From contig NZ_JAJIRT010000002.1 of NCBI RefSeq assembly GCF_025717675.1, positions 248,001 through 312,000 of the forward strand: a stretch of DNA of 64,000 bases. Reading direction: 5' to 3'. Both the position numbers and the translations under genes were made by a program. Below the pieces are notes generated by a model. The model was not told where the DNA came from. It searched no databases and was given only the letters and a program-made list of their open reading frames with translations. The stretch is from Paucibacter sp. DJ2R-2 (lineage in GTDB: Bacteria; Pseudomonadota; Gammaproteobacteria; Burkholderiales; Burkholderiaceae_C). Below, piece by piece: positions 9,401 to 17,188 of this stretch; position 1 is the stretch's first letter, and the number at the start of each line of letters is the position of its first letter.

Positions 9401-10472
9401 GCGGGCTCACGGGGGTGATCATCTGCGTCCAAGTGTTGGTGGAGAGCTTGTAAGCCCAGGTATCACCCAGCGGACCCTTGCCACCCGGGCAACGGGTGTC
9501 GGAGCCGTCGCAACGGCCGCCGTACAGAATGAAAACATCGTTGACCGAGTCGTAGACCAGGCCGGAACTGATTTCATTGCGCTTGTAGGGGCCGACTTCG
9601 GCATTCGGCTTCTTCAGCGCCCAGGTCTTGGTGCGGGCGTCCAGCACCCAGGTTTCATTCAGCGACACGCCGTTGATGGAGCCGCCGAACATGACGATGG
9701 CCTTGTCAGCCGTCGAATAGGCCGCCGCCGGGGTGTTCGAGCCATAGCCCACATGGGGTGTCGGGCCGGTGTAGCCGTAATGGGCCAGCTGCAGCGCCGC
9801 CCACTTGCGTGTGACGGGCGAGTAGTACCAGGAACCTCCATCGGTCCAGACCTTGATCTGGTAGGTCGAGCCCGGGGCCAGGCCGTAGACCGGGCTGGAC
9901 AGGGTCAGGGTCTTGGTGATGGAGTCGTAGGACTGCACATAGGCCTTGCCGTAGCCGGTGGCCACAGTCCAGTCCTTGAAGTAGTCCGAGGTCACATCGC
10001 TGGGCAGCGAGGAGTCCACCACGGTTGTCGTGTTGGTGCCGGCCTGTGCCGTGCGCACCGTGGCACGAGTGCCGGTGCACTTGTAGCCGCCACCGGAGAG
10101 CGACCAGTACAGGTGGTTGTAGTCGTCGTAGATGGTGACCTGGGTGTCACGGCCATCCGGGCCGGAGAAGCCGAAGGTACCCGGGCAATGGTCCGTGGGG
10201 TTCTCGATGGCGGTCCACTGGTCGGCCACGGTGTCGTACTGCCAGATGTCAGCCACAAAGCCCGAGGCACTGCCTCCGAACAGCATGAGTTTGCCATTCA
10301 GGGAGTCGAAGTCCATGGTCGTCCAGGCGCGCGGGCCCGGGCTGGTCGCGGAGCGGAAGGGCTCCAGCTGCGCCTTTTTGGTCCAGGTGGCAACCAAATT
10401 GCCGGCCCAGCTGCCGCTGGCGGCCAGTCCAAGCGCCAACAGCGTGATCGTGGACCTTGATCGTGTGTACAT
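6468..10472 (-). CDS. Large secreted Kelch-PKD protein with eight C-terminal tandem repeats
   Basis: A 1334-aa protein. The start at 10472 is preferred because AAGGGA lies about 8 bases upstream and a signal peptide follows at once (MYTRSRSTITLLALGLAASGSWAG); the frame stays open to 10541. Residues ~40-460 carry Kelch/galactose-oxidase-like propeller repeats (WTTMDFDSLNGKLMLFGG, VFILYGGR, KVSVLYGGREPG). A PKD domain follows at ~465-550 (VSYVWNFGDGTG, YTVLLTVTDDRG). The rest is eight ~97-aa repeats, each with GGEYSIxGGAFTSAPGT. No PEP-CTERM or LPXTG anchor is visible, so it is probably secreted or surface-attached; the ligand is unknown. It ends in a strong terminator and shares its block with an IS3 remnant and a second phoX tail. 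Confidence 0.8.
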   Translation of the reverse strand: MYTRSRSTITLLALGLAASGSWAGNLVATWTKKAQLEPFRSATSPGPRAWTTMDFDSLNGKLMLFGGSASGFVADIWQYDTVADQWTAIENPTDHCPGTFGFSGPDGRDTQVTIYDDYNHLYWSLSGGGYKCTGTRATVRTAQAGTNTTTVVDSSLPSDVTSDYFKDWTVATGYGKAYVQSYDSITKTLTLSSPVYGLAPGSTYQIKVWTDGGSWYYSPVTRKWAALQLAHYGYTGPTPHVGYGSNTPAAAYSTADKAIVMFGGSINGVSLNETWVLDARTKTWALKKPNAEVGPYKRNEISSGLVYDSVNDVFILYGGRCDGSDTRCPGGKGPLGDTWAYKLSTNTWTQMITPVSPPARMGHQMSFDKEHGVVVMNGGTSVRDFYATVPTTAELLADTWIYDYAKNVWTEVTPAVSPPSRYIAMLSYDPIAKVSVLYGGREPGQSIQGSIWHLSLADSDSTVNQAPQAAFSVSPATGSLNTTFAFDASTSRDIDGSIVSYVWNFGDGTGAEGATASHRYAAAGTYTVLLTVTDDRGESAQKSINVVVTDKDVTPDAFSFASAANVALNSWVVSAPATIAGIDAAAPIQVSGGEYSLDGGAFTSAPGTVLAGQVLRVRVMSANANSTTRGVTVVVGGFSASFNTTTVAASGDVKPFVFNPEANAALNTLVSSGTATITVTGPTPISVVGGEYSISGGAFTSAAGTVTNGQGVRMRLLSSTSFGSTKTAVVTVGTLSVPFNVTTMAEDVTPDAFAFTPVASAALNTQIISNSIGVWGVNTATPISIVGGEYSIAGAPYTSAPGTVAKGQTLRVRVNSAAGYGETTSATLTIGTVNAVFNVTTSNLDTAPDAFAFPAVTGAALSTQTASAGVIVRGINGPAAISVTGGEYNINGGAFTSAPGTVLSGQTVRVRQLSSSSYGATTTTVLNIGGVSASFAVTTSGVDTTPAAFSFASLNNVDLGVWITSPVVVVTGVNAPTPISVSGGEYSINGAAFTSAPGTVNNAQSVRVRVTSSSQHSTSSTVSLNVGGVSGSFTVTTAAPDTTPTAFAFLANTTALPGTLVVSESKVVGGINTATPISVVGGEYSIAGGAFTSAPGTISNGQSVRVRLTTGPDYLASQSVTLNVGSFSTRFDVTTAAADRVPTAFSFDTISGVLTNTAVVSSTRTVNGINAPTPISIEGGEYSISGGAFTSAPGTVLNGQGIRVRVTSSSAFLATKRAVVTIGGVTGNFDVTTVAEDAVPDAFAFTEATNVTADTWVSSSSAGIWGINTAAPISVENGEYSIAGAAFTNAPGTVSKGQSVRVRVRSSVSPLTTTTATLNIGGYLVPFKATTRAP
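6471..8819 (-). repeat. Eight tandem ~290-bp coding repeats
   Basis: Each unit encodes ~97 aa. It begins D-x-x-P-x-A-F-x-F, contains the core GGEYSI-x-GGAFTSAPGTV-x-x-GQ-x-VRVR and ends near F-x-VTT. Units 2 and 8 are the most divergent at their starts. The pattern is typical of extracellular beta-sandwich stalks. High similarity between units makes copy-number change by recombination likely. Confidence 0.9.
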
Positions 10473-10649
10473 GTGCAGTCCCTTGAGATGTAGCAAAGCC
10501 CGGAAAACCGGGCAACTTAAGAAGCGTACGTCATCCGCCATTTCTTGACCGCCCCCTTAATCAGGGGGAACCCGTGAGAAAAGCCTCGCCCGCCCCCCCT
10601 TCCCCCCTGTCTAGGTGGCCAGCTCTGTAGGATGGCGTCAGCTCACCTG

Positions 10650-11445
10650 TCAAGTCGGCAATCGACTACCGAAATCTGCGACGGTGCTTAACCTTGGCAG
10701 AAACTGCTCGGGAGGCAGTCCGCCCTGTGCTTCGTGAGGTCGCTGCTCCATGTAGTTGCGCAGCCAGTCGTCGCTATGTGCCCGACCTGCTCGATGCCCT
10801 AAAACACGTAGGCATCCAAGACCTCGTGCCGGTTGGTCCGGTTGAATCTCTCGATACGGGCGTTCTGGCTGGGCCCACCAGGCTCTATGTGATTGAGCTT
10901 GGTATCTTTGGCCGCTGCACGGTCAATGAAGTCGTGGCTTGTCATCTCTGAGCCATTGCCCATACGGGGCTGCCCGGTGCGCCATACCAGTCGATCAAGC
11001 GATTCAGGGCTCGAATCAGCCGAGCCGATGGAATCGCAATGCCGACCTCGATGCACAGCGCCTCGCGGTTGGCGCCGTCAATCACCTTGATCCTGCGGAA
11101 TCTACGACCGACGAAGAGCAGGTCGTGCATGAAGTCCCGCGCCCAGCCTTGGTTGACCACCGCGCCCGCATGCAGCAGCACGGGATCACACTTCGAGGTT
11201 CGCTTCTGAGTCCACCTGGGAATGTTGAGGCCCAACTGGCAATTCATCCGCCACACGCGCTTATGGTTCCAGCACCGCTTGCTCAGGCGCAGCCGATCAA
11301 AGCACGTCCAGGAACCACTGCGCGAGCTGACTTCAACGATGGCATTCAGCGCGTCGATCACTTCAGCATCACTGGCCACCGCCGGCTCGACCGGCTTGGG
11401 GTCCGAAGCCCTGGACAAGCCCATGATCCCCAAAACCTTGATCAC
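10650..11445 (-). pseudogene. IS3-family transposase OrfB remnant (frameshifted, truncated)
   Basis: Three minus-strand fragments in different frames align in order with an IS3 (IS407-like) OrfB. The first is at 11445-~10970 (WNHKRVWRMNCQLGLN, DFMHDLLFVGRRFR, KVIDGANREAL). The second is at ~10970-10800 (EMTSHDFIDRAAAKD, QNARIERFNRTNRHEVLDAY). The third runs to a stop at 10650 (DDWLRNYMEQRPHEAQGGLP). At least two frameshifts break it, and the usual DNGPE motif reads GNGSE, losing the second catalytic Asp. OrfA and the left end are gone: the gene is cut at 11445, where the second phoX tail begins. Not a functional element. Confidence 0.85.
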
Positions 11446-11449
11446 CGCC

Positions 11450-11787
11450 TATGGGCCTATGAAACCGCAGCCAATCGGTTGAGCATCTTCTACGAGGACA
11501 ACACGGCCAGCAACCCGGTGCTGACCGGAGTGGACAAGGTCATTGTCTCGACTCTGGGAGATGTCTATGTGGCAGAGGACGGCTGCGACATGCAGATCTG
11601 CGTGATCCGACCGAGCGGCGAGGTGGCGCCTATTGTCAAGCTGGAGGGCCACAAGGCCAGCGCAATGACCGGCATCGCCTTCAGCCCCGATGGCAGCCGC
11701 CTTTACTTCAGCTCTCAGCGCGGCACGACGGGCAGCGGCGCCAAAGGCGTGAGCTTTGAGGTGCGAGGCCCCTTCCTGGGCATTTGA
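11450..11787 (+). pseudogene. Truncated second copy of the phoX 3' end
   Basis: Encodes the last ~112 residues of PhoX in the same frame and to the same stop, with a few substitutions (for example NVIVSALG to KVIVSTLG, and an added Cys in AEDGCD). No start, signal peptide or catalytic N-terminal part is present. It is fused upstream to the IS3 remnant. Not expected to be functional. Confidence 0.9.
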
Positions 11788-11872
11788 GGCTTGCGGGGCG
11801 GTACCCGCCCCGCTGCCTGCAGGACGCGCGAGCATCCTCATCAAGCAGGCACTGAACTGCCGTCATGGCAGC
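11450..11872 (+). repeat. phoX 3'-end direct repeat, copy 2
   Basis: Matches 5800-6222, same orientation, offset 5650, including the hairpin at 11793-11813. The pair brackets the Kelch gene and the IS3 remnant. Confidence 0.9.
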
Positions 11873-12216
11873 ACACGGAACGGCAGACGCACCACATCAG
11901 CAATCCGTCAGCAGCCCAGACCGGGCCGCTTGCCTGTTTTCGCAGCAACCCAAGTTTCCGCCTTTGCAATCAAGCACTTGCTGGGCCCGCCCGCAGCTTG
12001 CTCACGGACTTGTCCACAGGCGCTGGGGACAGATGCCAAGGCCTTCGCTACACATGGGCCCGGTCCCAAAGCAGGCCCGGTTCCTTTCAGAACCGCCCCC
12101 TCGATAAGGCTTCAAAACGCAGATGAAGTGGGCCATGCTGGCTGTCACACAAGAGCGCCACACTCGCCACGACTTCGCACTGCCAACTTGGCACTTCTCA
12201 ACTGAAGGGAGATTTC
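11873..12216. other. Non-coding spacer with a decayed terminator-like hairpin
   Basis: No gene is visible. Bases 12074-12104 (ggcccggttcc...gaaccgcccc) resemble the Kelch-gene terminator at 6403-6428 but with mismatches and no T-run, and lie at a similar distance behind the phoX tail. The promoter of the following yidB gene should be in the last ~150 bp; I could not place it. Confidence 0.4.
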
Positions 12217-12669
12217 ATGAGCTTGCTGGATTCACTGCTGGGCGCCGTCAGCAACAACGGGGCGCAAGACGGAGGCGGCCTTTCCGCGCTGATCGGCATG
12301 GTCAGCGCCAGACCCGAGCTGCTGCAGATGGCGGCCAGCTTGCTGGGCAATGACGGCAGCGCGGGCGGGCTCGACGGCCTGTCGGACAAGTTCCGCGCGG
12401 CGGGCCTGGGCGATGTCATTGCCTCCTGGATAGGCAGCGGCCAGAACCAGCCCATCAGCGCCGATCAGCTGCAGCAAGTGCTGGGCAGCGATGCGATAGC
12501 AGGCATGGCGGGCAAGCTGGGACTGGAACCGGCGGACATGGCCGGCCAGTTGTCCAGCATCCTGCCGGGCCTGGTGGACCGGCTCACTCCGGGCGGCCAG
12601 CAGCCCTCGGGCGGCCTTGGCAATGCCGGCGATCTGATGGGCGCATTCGGCTCCCTGTTGCAACGCTGA
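12217..12669 (+). CDS. YidB/DUF937 family protein
   Basis: A 150-aa, Gly/Leu-rich acidic protein preceded by a good ribosome site (AAGGGAGA at 12206-12213). The start (MSLLDSLLGAVSN), a helix-turn region of the type GLGDVIASWIGSGQNQPISADQLQQVLG and a Gly/Pro-rich end are typical of YidB (DUF937) proteins. They are widespread and small, with no proven enzymatic role. No signal peptide. The next gene follows after 36 bp and encodes another small soluble DUF protein, so the pair may be co-transcribed. Confidence 0.8.
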   Translation: MSLLDSLLGAVSNNGAQDGGGLSALIGMVSARPELLQMAASLLGNDGSAGGLDGLSDKFRAAGLGDVIASWIGSGQNQPISADQLQQVLGSDAIAGMAGKLGLEPADMAGQLSSILPGLVDRLTPGGQQPSGGLGNAGDLMGAFGSLLQR

Positions 12670-12705
12670 GCACGCAAGCACAAAGCAAAGCAAAGGAAAA
12701 ACACC

Positions 12706-13095
12706 ATGGGAATGTTCAGCACGATTTTGGCCAAGCTCGGTTTTGGCGCCGACAAGGTAGAGGCCGCGATACCCACGGCCACAGCAGCAGCCACGCCCGT
12801 CCAGGAAGCAGCGGCCCCTACTGTGCAAGCCATCAGCGAGGTCGATGTGGTGGCCAAGCTCGCGGCCCTGGCCTCGGCCCATGCCGAGAAGCTCAACTGG
12901 AAAGTGTCCATCGTGGATTTGATGAAGCTTCTGGGCCTGGACAGCAGCCTTGCCGCTCGCAAGGAACTGGCCAAGGAACTGGGCTGCCCGGCGGACAAGA
13001 TGGAGGAGTCGGCGCAGATGAATATGTGGCTGCACAAGACCGTGCTGCAAAAGCTGGCCCAGAACGGCGGCAACATCCCGGCAGAGCTGCTCTGA
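12706..13095 (+). CDS. DUF3597 domain protein
   Basis: A 129-aa protein. The N-terminal MGMFSTILAKLGFG, an Ala/Pro/Thr linker (about 20-45) and a compact helical domain (VVAKLAALASAHAEKLNWKV, VDLMKLLGLDSS, ARKELAKELG) match the DUF3597 family. The function of the family is unknown. It lies 36 bp after the YidB-like gene and is followed by a terminator at 13138, so these two genes form one unit. Confidence 0.8.
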   Translation: MGMFSTILAKLGFGADKVEAAIPTATAAATPVQEAAAPTVQAISEVDVVAKLAALASAHAEKLNWKVSIVDLMKLLGLDSSLAARKELAKELGCPADKMEESAQMNMWLHKTVLQKLAQNGGNIPAELL

Positions 13096-13137
13096 GTTCG
13101 GCACAAGGCGCCGCCTTGTACGCTCATGCGCAAACCG

Positions 13138-13176
13138 GCAGAAGCCCGAGCCCGACGCCCCGGCCTTCTGCTTTTT
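13138..13176 (+). terminator. Terminator after the yidB/DUF3597 unit
   Basis: A 7-bp stem (gcagaag / cttctgc) around a GC-rich loop, followed directly by TTTTT at 13172-13176. Confidence 0.65.
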
Positions 13177-13258
13177 GGGCTCTGTCTTGGTGAGCGTGGC
13201 CAGGCGGCCTACTTCCGCGCCGGCGGCAAGTCAGCCCCGCTGCCCACCCGCAGCGACC

Positions 13259-13450
13259 CTAGCCCGACTGTGGCACGAGGTCGGCCCTGTTTGATCTCCA
13301 GCACCGACGAACCTCAAGCTCAGCCTCCCCGAGCACCCATCCACTTTGGATGCAAGGCCTGAGCGGACACGGCCACTTCCCGCATGCCAAGGCCGTCCCT
13401 TCATCTCGCGCAGTTGCTTCGGGGCCGCCGGGATTTGATCCAACGCAAGC
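13259..13450 (+). repeat. Degenerate, opposite-orientation relative of the MITE-like element
   Basis: Starts with a version of the 22-bp terminal repeat (17 of 22 positions by eye: ctagcccg...cacgagg) followed by tcggccc. Further in it shares ctttggatgcaaggcct with the reverse complement of 13505-13752. The right end cannot be found, so the boundary at 13450 is approximate. Confidence 0.45.
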
Positions 13451-13504
13451 TCGCATCGCGGCAGGCCGCAGCTTCACGCCACTGTCATCCGTAGCGACGA
13501 AGGT

Positions 13505-13752
13505 CTAGCCCGGATGTTTCACGAGGGACGAGGGAGTTGCGGGAATCCAGGCCGCAGCCAATGGCGCTGAGACAGCCGCAGCCGATGCCCCGAGGCATCG
13601 GCGAGGAGTTGAAGCGTCAGGGGCAAGGTCTGGGCCGCGCAAGCCCGCGTAGGCCCTGTATCCAAAAGGGATAGGACGTCGAAGCGAGAGAACGTCGTGC
13701 TCATCGCTGCTGCGGCCCAGCCGGGGCCGACCTCGTGAAATATCCGGGCTAG
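13505..13752. mobile_element. MITE-like element with 22-bp terminal inverted repeats
   Basis: Bases 13505-13526 (ctagcccggatg...cacgagg) and 13731-13752 are reverse complements with one mismatch, bounding 248 bp with no gene. Inside, 13582-13601 forms a perfect 8-bp stem (ccgatgcc / ggcatcgg). Size, long terminal repeats and lack of coding capacity fit a non-autonomous element moved in trans. I do not recognise the parent IS family. No clear target duplication is visible beyond the palindromic ctag ends. Confidence 0.6.
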
Positions 13753-13813
13753 GGCCACGCCTTGCGCTGAACGGCCCGGCCGTGCAGCACTTCAAAGCAA
13801 CACAGGAGTCTCC

Positions 13814-15235
13814 ATGAGCACCCCAGGTGAACTGATCACAAACCACGTCTTCGACGAACTCCAGCCCGGGCTGCGCGCCAGCTTGCGGCGCGTCATCCGC
13901 ATGGAAGACATCCAGGCCTTCGCGCTGGTGTCTGGCGACGTCAACCCCGCGCATGTGGACACGGCCTACGCGGACGCCAGCCGTTTCCGCGGTGTGATCG
14001 CCCACGGCATGTTCGCAGGCGCGCTGATTTCCAGCTTGCTGGGCACCGAGTTTCCCGGCCCCGGCACGATCTACATCGGCCAGAGCCTGCACTTCCACCG
14101 GCCGGTGCGGCTGGGCGATGCACTGGACGTGGAAGTCGTGGTGATGGACTGCGACGCCGAGACCCACAACGTTCGCCTGGACTGCACGGTCAAGAACCAG
14201 CATGGCGAGCTGGTGGTCAGCGGCGAGGCCCTGGTGCGCGCGCCCACCAGCAAGCTGGCCCTGCCCCGCGTGAGCTTGCCGGAGCTGCACCTGTTCGCCC
14301 CCCAGGCCCGCCTGTTGCACTGGCTGGCCAGTCTGCAGTTGCGCCAGGCACTGCGCTGTGCCGTCGTTCACCCCTGCGATGAGGAGTCGCTCAAGGGCGC
14401 GCTCGATGCCGGCAAGCACGGTCTGATCGTCCCGGTGCTGGTCGGCCCGGCCGGGCGCATTCGCGCCACGGCAGCGCAGGCAGGCCTCTCGCTGGAAGGC
14501 CTGGAACTGCACGACTGCGCCCACAGCCATGCGGCTGCAGAAGTCGCCACCGCCATGGCTGCGGCGGGGGACGTCGCCATGTTGATGAAGGGCAGCCTGC
14601 ACACCGACGAGCTGATCTCTGCCGTGCTGGCCGAGCCGCGCTTGCGCACCGGCCGGCGGCTCTCCCATGTCTTCCGCTTCGAGGTGCCCAGCTATGCCAA
14701 GCCCTTGCTGGTGACCGATGCGGCCATCAACATCCGGCCCAGCCTGGAAGACAAGGCCGACATCGCCCGCAATGCCATCGAGCTGGCCCATGCACTGGGC
14801 GTGACCCAGCCGCGCGTGGCCTTGCTCGCCGCCGTCGAAACGGTCACGCCCCGGCTCAGTTCCACCCTGGACGCGGCCGCCTTGTGCAAGATGGCCGACC
14901 GCGGCCAGATCCGGGGCGCCCTGCTCGACGGCCCATTGGCCTTCGACAACGCCATTTCCAGCGAAGCGGCCGAGATCAAGGGCATCCAATCGAAGGTCGC
15001 CGGCCAGGCCGACATCCTGCTCGTGCCCGACCTGGAGTCCGGCAATATGCTGGCCAAGCAGCTGGAATATCTGGCCGGCGCATCGAGCTGCGGCGTGGTC
15101 CTCGGCGCCCAGGTGCCGATCGCGCTGACCAGCCGGGCGGACAAGGCCTTGTCACGCGTAGCCTCGGCCGCCCTCGCTTGGCTGATGGCCGAGAAAGGGT
15201 CTCAACCAGCAGCCGGCAGCGAGGCCGGCCGATAA
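13814..15235 (+). CDS. Bifunctional MaoC-like enoyl-CoA hydratase / phosphate acetyl-butyryltransferase
   Basis: A 473-aa protein with ACAGGAG 5-11 bases before the ATG. Residues 1-150 are a hot-dog MaoC domain with the hydratase dyad in VSGDVNPAHVDTAYA (Asp42, His47), followed by HFHRPVRLGDAL. Residues ~165-460 are a Pta/Ptb phosphotransacylase domain (GLIVPVLVGPAGRIR, DVAMLMKGSLHTDELI, DAAINIRPSLEDKADI, GQADILLVPDLESGN). Predicted reactions are hydration of short 2-enoyl-CoA and acyl-CoA + phosphate to acyl phosphate. This fusion is common in Burkholderiales, usually near an acetate/butyrate kinase; none is seen here. The gene starts 61 bp after the MITE-like element, which may affect its promoter. 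Confidence 0.9.
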   Translation: MSTPGELITNHVFDELQPGLRASLRRVIRMEDIQAFALVSGDVNPAHVDTAYADASRFRGVIAHGMFAGALISSLLGTEFPGPGTIYIGQSLHFHRPVRLGDALDVEVVVMDCDAETHNVRLDCTVKNQHGELVVSGEALVRAPTSKLALPRVSLPELHLFAPQARLLHWLASLQLRQALRCAVVHPCDEESLKGALDAGKHGLIVPVLVGPAGRIRATAAQAGLSLEGLELHDCAHSHAAAEVATAMAAAGDVAMLMKGSLHTDELISAVLAEPRLRTGRRLSHVFRFEVPSYAKPLLVTDAAINIRPSLEDKADIARNAIELAHALGVTQPRVALLAAVETVTPRLSSTLDAAALCKMADRGQIRGALLDGPLAFDNAISSEAAEIKGIQSKVAGQADILLVPDLESGNMLAKQLEYLAGASSCGVVLGAQVPIALTSRADKALSRVASAALAWLMAEKGSQPAAGSEAGR

Positions 15236-15418
15236 GCGCAGCATCGGTGAGTTGCAGGCTCCGTCCTCGCGGGCGCCGCTGCGCAAGACAAGCACCCAGG
15301 CACTGTCTGCTGCGATGCAGATGATCAGCACGCACAATACCGACCAAGACAGGCATCGCTGCCGCGGTGTGAACGCGCCAACCGGGTGCTCAACCCACTT
15401 TCTCTTGAGATCATCGAC

Positions 15419-17068
15419 ATGCTGCAGAAGAACCAAGCTCTCTCCCAAGCTGCCGCCGCCATCGGCCCGGTGGTGGTGGTCGTGATGGACGGCTACGGCC
15501 TCTCGAAAACGGACGCCGGCAGTGCCATCGCCGCCGCCAAGAAACCGACCCTGGACACGCTGTTCGCGCAGCACCCGAACATCCGCCTGCGCGCCCATGG
15601 CACGGCCGTGGGCATGCCGTCTGACGAAGACATGGGCAACTCCGAAGTCGGCCACAACGCACTGGGCGCCGGCCAGGTCTATGCCCAGGGCGCAGCCCTG
15701 GTGGCCGACTCGATCGCCTCGGGCGAGATCTGGAAGGGCCAGGCATGGAAGGACATCGTCGCGGCCGGCAAGACCGGCCGCCTGCACTGCGTCGGACTGC
15801 TGTCCGACGGCAATGTGCACAGCCATATCGACCACCTCAAGGCCCTGGTGCAACAAGCCAAGGCTGAGGGCATTGCCACCGTGCGCATCCACGCCTTGAT
15901 CGACGGCCGCGACGTGCCCGAGACCAGCGCGCTGGACTACGTCGTGCCCTTCGAGGCCTTTCTGGCCGAGCTGAGCCGCGACGGTTTCGACGCCCGCATC
16001 GCCTCCGGCGGCGGCCGCCAGTCCATCACCATGGACCGTTATGACGCCAACTGGCCCATGGTCGAACGCGGTTGGAAGACCCATGTGCTGGGCCAAGGCC
16101 CGCAGTTCGCCAATGCCACCGCCGCCATCGAAGGGCTGCGCCAGCAGCACCCAGGCGTGATCGACCAAGACCTGCCCGAGTTCGTCATCGCCGAGAACGG
16201 CCAGGCCATCGGCAGCATCGAAGACGGCGATGCAGTGGTGCTGTTCAACTTCCGCGGCGACCGAGCCATCGAGATCACCCGCGCGTTTGAAGAGGGCGCG
16301 GCCTTCGACAAATTCGACCGCGTGCGTGCGCCCAAAGTCACCTACGCCGGCATGCTGCAGTACGACGGCGACCTGAAGCTGCCGGCGCGCTTTCTGGTGG
16401 CGCCACCGGCCATCCGCAACACCTCGGGTGAATGGTTCAGCAAGCTCGGTGTGACGCAGTTCGCCTGCTCGGAAACCCAGAAGTTCGGCCATGTGACCTA
16501 CTTCTGGAACGGCAACCGCTCCAGCAAGTTCGACGGCGAAACTTATCTCGAAGTGCCCAGCGATGTTGTGCCCTTCGAGCAGCGCCCGTGGATGAAATCG
16601 GCTGAGATCACCGACGCGATGATCGCCGCGCTGCAAAGCGGCCAGCACAAGATCCTGCGCTGCAATTTCGCCAACGGCGATATGGTGGGCCACACCGGCA
16701 ACTTCCGTGCGGCGACCATGTCCATCGAAGCGGTCGATCTGGCGCTGAGCCGCCTGCTCAAGGCCGTGGACGCCGCTGGCGGCGTGGCCCTGATCACCGC
16801 CGACCATGGCAATGCGGATGAGATGGTCGAGTTGGACAAAAAGAGTGGCCAGCCTTCGCTGAACAAGGACGGCAGCTTCAAAGCCAAGACCGCCCACACG
16901 CTGAACCCGGTGCCGCTGATCCTGTACCACCGCATCCCTGGCCTGACCCTGGGCCTGAAGCAAACCGCCACCGCCGGCCTGTCCAATATCGCCGCCACCA
17001 CGGCCGCGCTGCTGGGCTATGACAAGCACACCGATTGGGATGAGAGCTTGTTGACCGTGGGCGGCTGA
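15419..17068 (+). CDS. gpmI: 2,3-bisphosphoglycerate-independent phosphoglycerate mutase
   Basis: About 549 aa from the ATG at 15419; a GTG at 15386 would add 11 residues. It interconverts 3- and 2-phosphoglycerate in glycolysis/gluconeogenesis with two Mn ions. The metal/nucleophile motifs of the alkaline phosphatase superfamily are present: VVVVMDGYG (Asp24), the phosphoserine in MGNSEVGHN (Ser75), DGRDVPE, FNFRGDRAIE, NFANGDMVGHTGN and the C-terminal ITADHGNADEM. Length is slightly above the usual 510 aa. It stands alone between the MaoC-Pta gene and a cytochrome c gene. Confidence 0.95.
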   Translation: MLQKNQALSQAAAAIGPVVVVVMDGYGLSKTDAGSAIAAAKKPTLDTLFAQHPNIRLRAHGTAVGMPSDEDMGNSEVGHNALGAGQVYAQGAALVADSIASGEIWKGQAWKDIVAAGKTGRLHCVGLLSDGNVHSHIDHLKALVQQAKAEGIATVRIHALIDGRDVPETSALDYVVPFEAFLAELSRDGFDARIASGGGRQSITMDRYDANWPMVERGWKTHVLGQGPQFANATAAIEGLRQQHPGVIDQDLPEFVIAENGQAIGSIEDGDAVVLFNFRGDRAIEITRAFEEGAAFDKFDRVRAPKVTYAGMLQYDGDLKLPARFLVAPPAIRNTSGEWFSKLGVTQFACSETQKFGHVTYFWNGNRSSKFDGETYLEVPSDVVPFEQRPWMKSAEITDAMIAALQSGQHKILRCNFANGDMVGHTGNFRAATMSIEAVDLALSRLLKAVDAAGGVALITADHGNADEMVELDKKSGQPSLNKDGSFKAKTAHTLNPVPLILYHRIPGLTLGLKQTATAGLSNIAATTAALLGYDKHTDWDESLLTVGG

Positions 17069-17188
17069 GGCTGGACGGCTGCGGGGAGCCGCCCCGCGGG
17101 TCGGGTGATTGACATGATCTTGATCAAGGGCGAGCCGAGGCGCAGCGCCACAATGGAACGAACCCAAGCCATTGAGGAGGAACGCAAG

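Larger units (their letters stand above)
13096..13813. other. 718-bp intergenic region: terminator and two MITE-like repeats
   Basis: Holds the terminator at 13138-13176, a degenerate repeat at 13259-~13450 and a better preserved MITE-like element at 13505-13752. No protein gene is supported; the open frames here are GC-rich shadows. Confidence 0.6.

Noticed and set aside
6453-10460. A 1335-codon open frame on the plus strand opposite the Kelch gene
   Set aside because: It mirrors the Kelch gene codon by codon, its composition is His/Gly/Arg-rich without domain motifs, and the minus strand has a signal peptide, ribosome site, domains and terminator.
10939-11787. A 282-codon plus-strand ORF joining IS3 antisense sequence to the phoX tail
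   Set aside because: It is a chance fusion of antisense transposase DNA with a duplicated gene end and has no start signals.
13505-14989. Long minus-strand frame across the MaoC-Pta gene
   Set aside because: Antisense shadow of a clear enzyme gene in GC-rich DNA. Long shadows of the same kind lie opposite gpmI (15152-17203), the PhoU-like gene (17717-19765) and aceE (35035-37761).
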